Assembly: GCA_958296235.1 (NCBI GenBank)
Contig: OY282457.1
Coordinates: 496,001-560,000, forward strand
DNA length: 64,000 nucleotides
DNA from: an uncultured Candidatus Binatia bacterium
Lineage (GTDB): Bacteria; Desulfobacterota; Binatia; Bin18
Direction of reading: 5' to 3'
Part shown: positions 47,318 to 55,798 of the stretch, piece after piece
How positions within the stretch are numbered: the stretch's first letter is position 1
Layout of the letters: the number at the start of each line of letters is the position of its first letter
Notes under the pieces: model-generated
Database searches by the model: none
Told to the model about the DNA's origin: nothing
What the model saw: only the letters and a program-made list of their open reading frames with translations
Program-made: the position numbers and the translations under genes

Positions 47318-47947
47318 TCAATGACGACGGCGATTCATACCGAATGCACCACCTGATACGGCATGATTAAGAGCATCCTTCTTATAGGTGGAAGCCGACT
47401 TGTCTTTTTTTCTCTTTCCCTTTCTTCTTCTTTTGACCTCATTGTGATCAAGGATATCTTTAATTGGATTACCGACGATTATTCGGCGGGGGGGACGGCA
47501 GGCTTCTGAATGCTCAGGAGCGTCTTTCTTAATAGGTTGAACAGATGAAGGTTCGATTGGATTCCGCAGGTCTTTCTCCCCGCCTTTTACCAGATGCACT
47601 TTCAACCAGTGGACTCGACCAAATGAACAAACTTCTTCAAAAAGCCATTTTGGTATGAGTTTTTTTAAACTTCGTTCCTCCGAATTAAAAGCAATAATTG
47701 AGTGGTAGTGTTGACGTAGCCGTTTCTGCCAATATGCATTTTTTTTGATCCAGCCTTTGGTACCGCCTGCTTCACGAATTTCAATCTGGAGCCAAATTGG
47801 AAAATCACTTTTCGCCTCCGATGAGAGCTTTTTGATCTGGTAGAAAAACGGTGCACGTCGTTCGTTTGCCTTATGAGCGGCCCTAGCAGATCGACCGCCC
47901 GATCTCCCCTTATCACGCTGGAGAAACCTGCTGCGAGCTTTATACAT
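47318..47947 (-). CDS. Hypothetical very basic protein
   Basis: ATG 47947 with GGAGG upstream; 209 residues. The protein is strongly basic throughout, with Arg/Lys clusters at the N-terminus (KARSRFLQRDKGRSGGRSAR) and near the C-terminus (VKRRRKGKRKKDKSAS). The middle holds WLQIEIREAGG and HYHSIIAFNSEERS. I do not recognise it; nucleic-acid binding is plausible from charge only. The DNA is visibly richer in A and T than its neighbours, which may mean transfer. The next gene upstream ends 19 bases away. Confidence 0.5.
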   Translation of the reverse strand: MYKARSRFLQRDKGRSGGRSARAAHKANERRAPFFYQIKKLSSEAKSDFPIWLQIEIREAGGTKGWIKKNAYWQKRLRQHYHSIIAFNSEERSLKKLIPKWLFEEVCSFGRVHWLKVHLVKGGEKDLRNPIEPSSVQPIKKDAPEHSEACRPPRRIIVGNPIKDILDHNEVKRRRKGKRKKDKSASTYKKDALNHAVSGGAFGMNRRRH

Positions 47948-47966
47948 GAACCTGCCCTCCAGTAAA

Positions 47967-48458
47967 CTAATCCTGCTCTCTCCATTTAGGCTGAAAGTCT
48001 TCCCTGCCCATGAGCTTTCGGTATGCCTCGGGCGGCGGGCAGTCGGTGAGCGCCACCTGAAAGAAACTCCCGCCTCCGTCCGCTCGCAAGACATTCACAA
48101 TGATCTCCTCACGCGGATTATAGCGCTGCAACAAGCGTATCGCGTCTTTTTTCTGTGGAGTTTGTGACAGCGCGGCAACCCGCCCCTCAGGCAAGTAGCC
48201 GAGTTGGGCTTCTCTGGACGCGGTCTCCTCGTTGATGTCCTGGCCATCTTCACTCGGCCAGTTCCGCGTGTCCATGAGAACGATGCCGCGGCCATAGCGT
48301 AACAGCCCGCTCCAGCTCAACGCGCCGAACTTCTGTCGGTTCTCCCAGATAAAGCGTTCATAGGGGTCCTTGAGGTCAGGAACGTTTCGGCCTGCCTCGT
48401 CGGAGGGAGCGGCGGTCAGTTTGTCGGCGTCAGCTTGAGAGGCGTCTTGTTCGCTCAT
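47967..48458 (-). CDS. Hypothetical protein
   Basis: A 163-residue protein with an acidic N-terminus (SEQDASQADADK) and the stretches DPYERFIWENRQKFGALSW, AQLGYLPEGRVAAL and NPREEIIVNVLRADGGGSF. No signal or membrane helix is seen. Unassigned. Same strand and close to the 76-residue gene (48489-48719), so it may be co-transcribed. Confidence 0.5.
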   Translation of the reverse strand: MSEQDASQADADKLTAAPSDEAGRNVPDLKDPYERFIWENRQKFGALSWSGLLRYGRGIVLMDTRNWPSEDGQDINEETASREAQLGYLPEGRVAALSQTPQKKDAIRLLQRYNPREEIIVNVLRADGGGSFFQVALTDCPPPEAYRKLMGREDFQPKWREQD

Positions 48459-48488
48459 ACAGCGTCGGGGCCTGTAGCAGGGAACCGC

Positions 48489-48719
48489 TCAGTCTTCAAT
48501 GATAGCGCTCAACGATGTTCGCCAGCCGGACATGGCAAAGCGTTGCTCCAGGCCGTACTGCTTGATTTCGTCGAGTCCGGGCATGCGCGTGACCTTCCAG
48601 CCCTCACAGTCCGCCGAGCCGCAGGTGCAGGGGTCCGTCATGGCGTCGAGCAGCGCGGGCGGCATATCCAGCCCTTTGGCCACACGGGAGACAAACTCTT
48701 CTTTTGGAATATGAGCCAT
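48489..48719 (-). CDS. Small hypothetical Cys-pair protein
   Basis: ATG 48719 (MAHIPKEEFVSRV); 76 residues. It has a compact CTCGSADCEGW segment (about 31-41) that may bind a metal, and helical flanks. Not recognised. It follows the 37-residue membrane gene by four bases. Confidence 0.5.
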   Translation of the reverse strand: MAHIPKEEFVSRVAKGLDMPPALLDAMTDPCTCGSADCEGWKVTRMPGLDEIKQYGLEQRFAMSGWRTSLSAIIED

Positions 48720-48723
48720 ACCG

Positions 48724-48837
48724 CTAGGCGTTTTTCCTTCCTTCTGAAACGGCAATCACAAGAACGGCGATGATTACGCCCAGAGCCGCACCAACAAGAA
48801 TCGGACTGTCCGAAAAGAACTCATACAGCGCGCCCAT
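48724..48837 (-). CDS. 37-residue single-helix membrane protein
   Basis: GGAG lies 6 bases before ATG 48837; the product begins MGALYEFFSDSP and has one strong hydrophobic helix (ILVGAALGVIIAVLVIAV) and a basic C-terminus (SEGRKNA). It sits ten bases after the MetE-like gene and four before the 76-residue gene. Single-helix proteins of this kind often modify a membrane enzyme or transporter; the partner is unknown. Confidence 0.55.
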   Translation of the reverse strand: MGALYEFFSDSPILVGAALGVIIAVLVIAVSEGRKNA

Positions 48838-48847
48838 AGTGCTCCGC

Positions 48848-49885
48848 CTAACCAGGATTTCCCTGCTGTAGTTCGGCCCGGACCAGCCAGGCACCATCGG
48901 CCAGAGCGTGCATCTTTCCCCGCGCCGCGGTGCGCGACCGCGGAATCATGCCGCAGTCCGTACAGGGGTAGAGATGCTCAGGCGCTACATACTGCAACGC
49001 CGTGCGAATACGCTCCGCGACCGTTTCCCGCGTTTCCACCTCTTCGGTGCCAACGTCGATGACACCGACCATTAAATCCTTTCCCCTGGCCTCAGCCAGC
49101 ACTGCCGGATCAACACCAGAGGCGGCACACTCGACCGAGATCATATCAATCGCACTGGTCCGCAATAACGGCAGCGTGCGCGCATAATGGCCCCAGTCCG
49201 TATTCTTGCTCTTCCACTCGACTACAGCCGGGATACCGTATCCATAGCAGATATGGACCGCGGTTTTGGCTTGTACCCCTTGAGCGCACTGTTCAAGTGT
49301 CCGAACGCCCCACTCTTCCACCGCATCAAGATAAATATTGAAACACGGCTCGTCAAACTGCACGATATCACACCCGTTCTCTACCAGCTCGCACGCCTCT
49401 TCATTCACCAGCCGCGCCAGTTCGGCCGCCAGCTTTCGGCGGTCCCCATAGTACTCATCCGCAACCGTATCCGCGATGGTCATCGGACCGGGCAAGGTGA
49501 CTTTGACCGGTTTTGTCGTACGCTGCTTCAGAAAACGGAGCGCCTCAACCAACACCGACCGTGGACGACGCACTGGCCCAACCACCCGGGCGGCCCGGAC
49601 TTTGACGCCGTAGCGGTTCCCCCGCGTTTCAATCTCAACCAAACGGCTGAAATCCAAACCCGTCAGCCCCTCAACAAATCCCCAGATATAGTGCCGGCGG
49701 CGCTGTTCGCCGTCGGTCACGATATTGAGGCCCGCCTCTTCCTGGTCCGCCAGCGCGAGCAGAACGGCATCGTCCTGACCTTCACGCAGCGCGTCGTCCT
49801 GCAGTTTCCACGAGACGTACATGGCGTTCGGGGGAACGAGCCAGGTGGGACGGGGCAAGCTCCCGACCAGCATGGTTTGCAGCAT
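48848..49885 (-). CDS. MetE C-terminal-domain-like methyltransferase
   Basis: A 345-residue protein equal to the C-terminal catalytic barrel of cobalamin-independent methionine synthase. Zinc-site residues are visible: His-Cys in VHICYGYG (about 215) and the final Cys in YPCTDCGM (about 312), with conserved QFDEPCF (about 178). Stand-alone forms can use methyl donors other than CH3-THF-polyglutamate, such as methylcobalamin or methoxylated compounds. The ATG overlaps the stop region of the cupin gene (one base apart), so translation is coupled. Confidence 0.8.
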   Translation of the reverse strand: MLQTMLVGSLPRPTWLVPPNAMYVSWKLQDDALREGQDDAVLLALADQEEAGLNIVTDGEQRRRHYIWGFVEGLTGLDFSRLVEIETRGNRYGVKVRAARVVGPVRRPRSVLVEALRFLKQRTTKPVKVTLPGPMTIADTVADEYYGDRRKLAAELARLVNEEACELVENGCDIVQFDEPCFNIYLDAVEEWGVRTLEQCAQGVQAKTAVHICYGYGIPAVVEWKSKNTDWGHYARTLPLLRTSAIDMISVECAASGVDPAVLAEARGKDLMVGVIDVGTEEVETRETVAERIRTALQYVAPEHLYPCTDCGMIPRSRTAARGKMHALADGAWLVRAELQQGNPG

Positions 49886-50986
49886 CTATAGTTCCTGTTC
49901 TCTATACCAGCCGAGGGCCTGCATGACCGGGGCGTCCGAAAAAGAAAAGAGAATCGCGTCTTGGGACGCTGATGGATTCTGATGCGCGTGGCTGGTCCAG
50001 GTTGGGATGGCAAACACGTCACCCGGTCCCCATTCAAGGGTCCTGCCGTTGACGACCGTCTGTCCGGCTCCCTCGACCGCGAGATACACTTTGCTCACGC
50101 TTTGCCGGCGCGCCTGCGTTTTCTGTCCGGGGCGGAGGCGCTGCAGAAAGCTGGCCATAGTCGCGAGCGACGGACCGCCCGTCACCGGATTCACATATTC
50201 CAGCATGGCACCGTCAAACGGACTGTCCGCGTCCCGACCGAGGTCCATCAGGGCGGGGCGCGCCTCGCTCCAGGCATATTTGAGTAAGGGTGACTGTCCG
50301 CCGGCCGGCCGTTGCCAGGTGGGCAAGAGTCCGCCGCGCTGATAGCCGCGCGTTGAGTTCTCCACCGGCTTGGTCAAGTCCTGCGATTCGGTCCGGCCAG
50401 GTTCAAAAAACGTTCCGGCCAGCATCCCGGCCAAGGGCAGGTCCAGCCCGTCGAGCCAGACAACCGGCTGCGTGCCTTCACTGCCATGCTCATGCCACGT
50501 CCAGTTTGGCGTTAAGACAAAATCTCCTGGCTGCATGGGCAGTTTTTCACCATCGACGACCGTATAGGCTCCCTGGCCTTCCATAATGAAACGCAGCGCG
50601 TTGGGCGTGTGCCGATGGGTTCGGGCGACTTCACCGGGCAGGATCAGCTGAATCCCGGCATACAGCGTATGAGTGGTGGCAACTCGGCCCTCAAGCCCCG
50701 GGTTGAGCAGCATGAGGACCCGCCGTTCGGCTTCAGCCGCGGAGACGAGTTCCCCCGAGCGCAGGAGTTGGGGACGCAGGTCTTTCCAGCGCCACAGATG
50801 CGGTTTGACCGGTGTTTCCGGCGTGGGCGTCAGTTGTTTGCCGAGCACCTTCCATAACGGCCCGACGTCGTACTGGGCTAGGCCGGCCAGAAAGGTGTCC
50901 ACTTCGTGCGATTGGGTTGGTTGCGCCACAGTGTTGTGTCCAGCTCTCAGCGGTGTCTTTTTAATCGGGCGCGGCGATCTCCTCAC
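49886..50986 (-). CDS. Gentisate 1,2-dioxygenase-like cupin protein
   Basis: A 366-residue bicupin. The N-terminal cupin has the iron-site HTHRHTPNALRF-type pattern (THRHTPNALRFIMEG, about 125-139) and WTWHEHGSEG; the second cupin has DVFAIPTWTSHAHQNPS. This order is that of gentisate and salicylate/1-hydroxy-2-naphthoate dioxygenases, which cleave aromatic rings with Fe(II). Starts are GTG 50986 or GTG 50929; neither has a strong ribosome site and the first overlaps the upstream gene. Directly followed by the MetE-like gene. Confidence 0.78.
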   Translation of the reverse strand: MRRSPRPIKKTPLRAGHNTVAQPTQSHEVDTFLAGLAQYDVGPLWKVLGKQLTPTPETPVKPHLWRWKDLRPQLLRSGELVSAAEAERRVLMLLNPGLEGRVATTHTLYAGIQLILPGEVARTHRHTPNALRFIMEGQGAYTVVDGEKLPMQPGDFVLTPNWTWHEHGSEGTQPVVWLDGLDLPLAGMLAGTFFEPGRTESQDLTKPVENSTRGYQRGGLLPTWQRPAGGQSPLLKYAWSEARPALMDLGRDADSPFDGAMLEYVNPVTGGPSLATMASFLQRLRPGQKTQARRQSVSKVYLAVEGAGQTVVNGRTLEWGPGDVFAIPTWTSHAHQNPSASQDAILFSFSDAPVMQALGWYREQEL

Positions 50987-51320
50987 ACAGCATAACCTGA
51001 TAATTCAGACCGGCGTATTTTTCATCAGGACCGTGTACGGACCAGCGCTGTGTCCAGCCTTGGGCAAACTTCTGGAGTGCCTCATTACCCCAGACTTTCT
51101 CCCAGGCTTCCAGATCGTCGATCTCAAGCAGGTCATAGTGCGTAAACTGCACCGTCCCCAGTTTTTCATCCAGCACTTTCCAGTTCGCATAGCGCTTGAC
51201 ACCCGGCACGCTGTTGAAAAACGGATTGTCCACCTCACGCAGCCACTGCTCGTACTCCTCATGCTTGACGTGTTCCCCGAGGGTATAGGTCAGCAGCAGC
51301 ATCGCTCGTCGTGTGGTCAT
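50961..51320 (-). CDS. EthD-like dimeric alpha-beta barrel protein
   Basis: A 119-residue protein with HEEYEQWLREVDNPFFNSVPGVKR, THYDLLEIDDLEAWEKVWG and LNYQVMLCEEI. The layout is that of small ferredoxin-like alpha-beta barrel proteins (EthD/DUF1330-like), often partners of aromatic-degrading oxygenases. It begins the operon that continues with the cupin and MetE-like genes. Confidence 0.65.
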   Translation of the reverse strand: MTTRRAMLLLTYTLGEHVKHEEYEQWLREVDNPFFNSVPGVKRYANWKVLDEKLGTVQFTHYDLLEIDDLEAWEKVWGNEALQKFAQGWTQRWSVHGPDEKYAGLNYQVMLCEEIAAPD

Positions 51321-51419
51321 TTCAAAAGCCTCGTCTCAGGCCAGACCATACCGCACCCGGAAGCGTAACGTCAACGAGGAAGGCAGAAGTTGTCGGGGCA
51401 GAGTATGCCATCGGGCGCG

Positions 51420-52316
51420 CTAGGCCGCGGGCGGCAGAAGAGCGCTCACACTGCTCTGGCGGAGTCGCTCAAAAATAAGCTGGGTCGCTCGGGAGCGATT
51501 CAGAGTGTAGAAGTGAATGCCTGGCGCGCCACCGGCGAGCAGGGCCTCACATTGCTGCCACGCCCAGTCCACCCCAATTTCAAACACCGCGGCGCTATCC
51601 TCAGCGACCGGCTCCAGGCGTTCTTGCAGCACGAGCGGAATGGACGCCCCGCACATCCGGGTGAAGCGGACGATCTGACGGTAGTTCAGAATGGGCATGA
51701 TGCCAGGAATAATGCGCTGCCGAATCCCAAGCTGTCTCGCTCGTGCCACAAAATCAAAATAATCCTGGGCGTCGAAAAACAACTGGGTGGTCACAAAGTC
51801 AACCCCACAGTCCACCTTTGCCTTGAGATACTGCAAATCCTGAAGCGCGGCCACACTTTCCGGGTGCGCTTCGGGATAGCCGGCTACTCCAATACAAAAG
51901 TCCCCACTGCGTCGGGCCAGGGCAACCAACTCGGCGGCATGAGCAAAACCGTCTGGGGCCGGGGTAAACGCGGTTTCGCCGCGGGGCGGGTCCCCGCGCA
52001 GACACATAAGGTTCTCGACACCACGGTCTTGCAGCTCAACCAGAATGTCTCCGAGTTCCGTTTGGCTGTGCCCCACACAGGTCAGGTGGGCCATACCGAT
52101 GAGCCCCAGTTCGGCTTGGAAGCGACACACCAGATCGATGGTATTCTTTCGTGTCGAACCCCCAGCACCGTAGGTCACAGAGCAAAAACTGACCCCCAGC
52201 TGCTGGAGTTCGCGGGCTCGATCAAAAAGCGCCTCGCTCTCTTCTGCTGTCTTCGGGGGGAAAAATTCAAACGAAAACGTCTGCGGGTGAGTATCAAAGA
52301 GGGTGCGGATTTTCAT
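51420..52316 (-). CDS. metF: 5,10-Methylenetetrahydrofolate reductase
   Basis: ATG 52316 (MKIRTLF); an upstream TTG at 52325 is possible. At 298 residues it matches bacterial MetF. Visible marks: FSFEFFPPKTAEESE (Glu catalytic), SVTYGAGGSTRKNT, HLTCVGHS, NLMCLRGDPPRGE, TQLFFDAQDYFDF and GIMPI. It reduces CH2-THF to CH3-THF with NADH and FAD. It is co-directional with the EthD-cupin-MetE operon but 99 bases upstream of it. Confidence 0.94.
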   Translation of the reverse strand: MKIRTLFDTHPQTFSFEFFPPKTAEESEALFDRARELQQLGVSFCSVTYGAGGSTRKNTIDLVCRFQAELGLIGMAHLTCVGHSQTELGDILVELQDRGVENLMCLRGDPPRGETAFTPAPDGFAHAAELVALARRSGDFCIGVAGYPEAHPESVAALQDLQYLKAKVDCGVDFVTTQLFFDAQDYFDFVARARQLGIRQRIIPGIMPILNYRQIVRFTRMCGASIPLVLQERLEPVAEDSAAVFEIGVDWAWQQCEALLAGGAPGIHFYTLNRSRATQLIFERLRQSSVSALLPPAA

Positions 52317-52439
52317 ATTCGACAAGCTGTATTTTCCACCGGTGAGATAAAACTTTCAGTGAGTCATTCGCTATGCTACCAAGCAACCCGAAACGAGTCA
52401 AAACCGGTCTGGGCAGTGTCTCAGTTTGAATTTTCCCTC

Positions 52440-52530
52440 ACCCGTTGCCGGTTCAGCGCCCCCCACCCTGGCCCTCCCCCTCAGAGGGGGGAGGGAAGAA
52501 TGCCTCCCGCTCCCCTGGAGGGAGATGAGT
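52440..52530. repeat. Dispersed palindromic repeats (left part of repeat nest)
   Basis: A copy of the CCCTCC...GGAGGG class (ccctccccctcagagggggg with flanks), then a second arm cgctcccctggagggag. Same class as 40273 and 44272. Confidence 0.6.
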
Positions 52531-52574
52531 AAACGCGCCCACAGCAGGCGGAGCGCGGCCATCTTGGCCGCGTT

Positions 52575-52591
52575 GCGGGCTGGAAGCCCGC
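52575..52591. repeat. Palindrome with gcgggct/agcccgc arms
   Basis: Arms gcgggct (52575-52581) and agcccgc (52585-52591) around gga. The motif 'gcgggctggaagcccgcac' is a typical dispersed intergenic repeat; it stands next to cggccatcttggccg, another small palindrome (about 52556-52570). Confidence 0.7.
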
Positions 52592-52600
52592 ACTCCTCAA

Positions 52601-52798
52601 GACGTGTGATGCAAAGTAAGTTGTTCAACGGCCCAGGGCGCTGTTTCGCCCTCACCCCAACCCCTCTCCCAGCGGGAGAGGGGCTCTTGTCTTTCCCTCT
52701 CCCCTGGAGGGAGAGGGTGGCCCTGAGCCTGTCGAAGGGCCGGGTGAGGGGGCGCACGGACCGCCGGGGGACGTGTGACACAATGTGCATCACACGTC
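52601..52798. repeat. 198-base segment with perfect 13-base terminal inverted repeats
   Basis: gacgtgtgatgca (52601-52613) and its exact reverse complement (52786-52798) bound the segment. The inside holds two palindromic repeat copies (52649-52683 and 52695-52717) and the common 'ccctgagcctgtcgaaggg' type repeat (52721-52750). No gene inside. It could be a small non-coding mobile element (MITE-like); I see no clear target duplication. Confidence 0.5.
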
Positions 52799-52948
52799 AT
52801 TAGGTTGAGCTTCCAGCAGAAAAGCGTCGGTGGATTTCAAACTGATACACCACCCCGGTCTGCGTCAGGCGTTCTGCCGTTTCACCTTTACAACCCGATC
52901 TTTCCCGGTATACGATTCAGCGCGCATACGGAAAGCAAAGGAGGACTT

Positions 52949-54136
52949 ATGTACCCGCTGAAAGATCAAGCCTGTATCGTCGGCGTGGGCGAGACCGCTT
53001 ATACCCGGGGGTCGGGGAAGACTGATCTGGCGCTGATGCTCGAAGCCTCAATGCACGCCCTGAGCGATGCCGGCCTGAGTCCGCATGATATCGACGGCAT
53101 TATCCCTCCCCCGCTGCAGTCAACCTCTGAACATTTTGCCGCCAACCTTGGGGTCGAGGATCTGCGCTATGCGGTCACAGTGCATATGGGCGGGGCCAGT
53201 CCGGTCACCTCGCTCCAAAGCGCGGCCATGGCGGTTGCCTGCGGGGTGGCGAAAAATGTTCTCGTGCCGCTGGGCTGGAATGGCTACTCCACGATGCGCC
53301 TCCGCGACATGGGCAATAAGAGTAAAGGCAACGGCGGAGGGGGCGGCGGCGCGCCTGGTGCCCTGGCCAACACGATTGGCGAATACTATCTGCCCTATGG
53401 GGCCAATGTTCCGGTGCAGTGGTACGCCTGGCTCGCCACTCGCCATAAAGAACTGTATGACACCCCGGACGAGGCGATGGGCACCGTGGCAGTCACCTCA
53501 CGCAAACATGCCCAACTGAACGATAAAGCCTATATGCAGGGTCGCCCGCTCAGCATGGAGGACTATCTGAACGCCCGTTGGGTGTCCAAACCCTTTCGGC
53601 TGTTTGACTGTTGTCTGGAAACGGATGGGGCTGCCGCAGTGGTCGTGACCTCGCCGGAACGGGCTCGCGATCTCAAACACGACCCGGTGTATATTTCGGG
53701 TATTGCCGAGGGCCACCCCTACCCTGCGGATGACATTCCAGCCCGGCCCGACCCGTTTACGATCGGCCTCAGCTTTGCCACGCCAAATGCGCTGCAAATG
53801 GCTGACGTCGATCTCAAAGACCTGGACTTTGCCGAAATATACGACTGCTTTACCTACGTCGTGCTGCTCCAGATGGAAGCGCTGGGCTTGTGCAAACGGG
53901 GTGAGGTTGGGGAGTACGCGCAGGGGAATCGGTTTGCGCTTGACGGCGAACTGCCCTTGAATACTCATGGCGGCCTGCATTCCGAGGCGCATGTGTGGGG
54001 CATGAACCATGTTGTAGAAGCCACCCATCAACTCCGCCATGAAGCCGGTGAGCGTCAGGTCCAGGACGCCCAGCTCGGCCTGGTCACGGGCTGGGGAGAT
54101 TTTGGTGACGGCAGCCTGGCAATTATGCGCCGCTAA
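52949..54136 (+). CDS. Thiolase-fold protein lacking catalytic Cys (lipid-transfer/Ltp-like)
   Basis: Perfect AAAGGAGG before ATG 52949; 395 residues. It has thiolase-superfamily layout: [37 protein letters not shown], the DxxEIYDCF stretch ([11 protein letters not shown]) and [14 protein letters not shown]. The nucleophilic Cys expected after the first core (usually NxxCxSG) is replaced by GGASPVTS, and the second Cys by TGWGDFG. Such proteins act with a DUF35 partner (next gene) in steroid side-chain retro-aldol cleavage or acyl transfer. Reaction not certain. Confidence 0.8.
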   Translation: MYPLKDQACIVGVGETAYTRGSGKTDLALMLEASMHALSDAGLSPHDIDGIIPPPLQSTSEHFAANLGVEDLRYAVTVHMGGASPVTSLQSAAMAVACGVAKNVLVPLGWNGYSTMRLRDMGNKSKGNGGGGGGAPGALANTIGEYYLPYGANVPVQWYAWLATRHKELYDTPDEAMGTVAVTSRKHAQLNDKAYMQGRPLSMEDYLNARWVSKPFRLFDCCLETDGAAAVVVTSPERARDLKHDPVYISGIAEGHPYPADDIPARPDPFTIGLSFATPNALQMADVDLKDLDFAEIYDCFTYVVLLQMEALGLCKRGEVGEYAQGNRFALDGELPLNTHGGLHSEAHVWGMNHVVEATHQLRHEAGERQVQDAQLGLVTGWGDFGDGSLAIMRR

Positions 54137-54151
54137 CAGGAGAGACTGATA

Positions 54152-54571
54152 ATGGCGGAAACACACGAATATAAGCGTCCGGTCCCGAAAATGCGGGGCT
54201 TTGCAGCCGAGTTCTATGCGTATTGCAAACAGCACGAGCTCCGCTTTCAGCGTTGCGCGGATTGTCGAACCTGGCGGCATGTGCCGCGCGATATGTGTGC
54301 CAAGTGCGGCTCGTTTGCGTGGGAGTGGGCGCAATCTTCGGGCAAAGGCACCCTCTTTTCCTGGACGACGGCCATGCAGCCCATGTTGCCCCAGTTTGCC
54401 GACCTCGTGCCCTACAGTCCGGTGGTGGTGGAACTGGAAGAGGGAGTCCGCATGCTCAGCTGGCTGACCGACGTGGAAGACGCTGATTTGCAGCTGGACC
54501 TGCCGCTTGAGGTCGTGTTTGACGATGTGACACCAGAGGTGACTTTACCCAAATTCAGACGGGCGGGTTGA
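54152..54571 (+). CDS. DUF35 zinc-ribbon/OB-fold protein
   Basis: A 139-residue DUF35: zinc ribbon CADCRTWRHVPRDMCAKCGS (four Cys, about 29-48) then an OB fold (GTLFSWTTAMQ, LVPYSPVVVELEEGVRML). DUF35 proteins bind acyl-CoA and are obligate partners of thiolase-like aldolases such as Ltp2. Its start is 15 bases after the thiolase-like gene. Confidence 0.88.
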   Translation: MAETHEYKRPVPKMRGFAAEFYAYCKQHELRFQRCADCRTWRHVPRDMCAKCGSFAWEWAQSSGKGTLFSWTTAMQPMLPQFADLVPYSPVVVELEEGVRMLSWLTDVEDADLQLDLPLEVVFDDVTPEVTLPKFRRAG

Positions 54572-54598
54572 TCCTCCCCCCAACCGCGAGCATGTCTC

Positions 54599-55762
54599 AT
54601 GAACGATTTCCAAGGCTATACGCTGCCCGAAGAACTCACCCTGCTGCAAGACCAGATTCGTCGTTTTATACGCGAGGAAGTTATCCCGGCTGAACACGCC
54701 ATTGATCCCGATGCAGCCGACCTGCCCGACGACGTCTATGCGCGCCTGTCAGCAAAAACCAGGGCCGCCGGCTTGTGGTGTCCCGGCGCCCCCAAGGAGT
54801 ACGGGGGCGGGGGTCTGAACACCTTTAGCATGTCCCTCGCCTTGGAAGAGATGGCCCAGCACCGCATGGGCTTATACAATCCCGGCTGTGGAACGTTCGG
54901 GCGCTATCCTCCGAACCCCATTTATGCCGGCACCCCGGAACAGATTCAAAAATATGCCGTGCCCACGCTGAAAAACGGTCGGTACACCTTCTTTGCGATT
55001 ACCGAGCCCAGCGGCGGTTCAGACCCGGCTGGGGCCATTCAAACCCGGGCCGTACGTGATGGGGATTCATGGGTGATTAACGGCTCAAAAATTTTTATCT
55101 CGCACGCGCATGAGGCCGAATGGGGCGTGGTCTTTGTCCGGACCGATCCGGCCAAAGGTCGCAAGGGCATCAGCTGCTTTATTATTGACAAGGGAACCCC
55201 TGGCTTTACCGCTCGCCCGTTCAGGACGATCCGCACCGTCTCGCTGCCCAACGAGGTCTCATTTGAAGATTGCCGGGTGCCAGCCGAAAATATGATCGGT
55301 GCAGAAGGCCAGGGGCTCTACCTGTGCTTTGACCTGCTGACCAAAGCGCGCTTTCCCTACTCAGCCGCAAACCTTGGGGTTGCCGTGGCTGCCCATCGCA
55401 TGGCGATCGAACACGCCAAGCAACGGGAAACGTTTGGCGAACTCTTGAGCCAGCGTCAGGCGATTCAGTGGATGCTGGCCGATGCGGAGGTTGAATTGCG
55501 CGCAACGCGCTTGCTCATCTGGGACGGCGCCTGGAAGGCCGACCGCGGCGACGATGCGCGCGTCGAAGCCTCAATAGCCAAACTGTATTCGAGCGAGGTC
55601 CTGGGCCGGGTGATCGATAACGCCGTACAAATTCATGGCGGCTATGGCGTGTCAAAAGAGTTTCCGTTGGAACGCTGGTATCGTGAGGCCCGAGTCCGGC
55701 GTATTGGAGAAGGGCCGTCCGAGGTTCACCGGATGGTGATTGCGCGGGCATTATTGCGTTAG
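54599..55762 (+). CDS. Acyl-CoA dehydrogenase
   Basis: A 387-residue FAD flavoprotein starting at ATG 54599 (MNDFQGYTLPEELTL). Marks include FFAITEPSGGSDPAGAIQTRA (FAD binding), ISHAHEAEWGVVFVRT, the helical core QRQAIQWMLADAEVELRATR and the tail IHGGYGVSKEFPLERWYREARV with RIGEGPSEVHRMV. Last gene of a three-gene operon with the thiolase-like and DUF35 genes. Its electrons go to ETF and from there likely to the Fe-S protein at 14457. Confidence 0.92.
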   Translation: MNDFQGYTLPEELTLLQDQIRRFIREEVIPAEHAIDPDAADLPDDVYARLSAKTRAAGLWCPGAPKEYGGGGLNTFSMSLALEEMAQHRMGLYNPGCGTFGRYPPNPIYAGTPEQIQKYAVPTLKNGRYTFFAITEPSGGSDPAGAIQTRAVRDGDSWVINGSKIFISHAHEAEWGVVFVRTDPAKGRKGISCFIIDKGTPGFTARPFRTIRTVSLPNEVSFEDCRVPAENMIGAEGQGLYLCFDLLTKARFPYSAANLGVAVAAHRMAIEHAKQRETFGELLSQRQAIQWMLADAEVELRATRLLIWDGAWKADRGDDARVEASIAKLYSSEVLGRVIDNAVQIHGGYGVSKEFPLERWYREARVRRIGEGPSEVHRMVIARALLR

Positions 55763-55798
55763 CGCAGCGCCCTGTTCGCACAGAGAAGTTCCAGGGAT

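Noticed and set aside
52326-52440. SAM or cobalamin riboswitch upstream of metF
   Set aside because: No recognisable conserved core or suitable stem set in the short leader.
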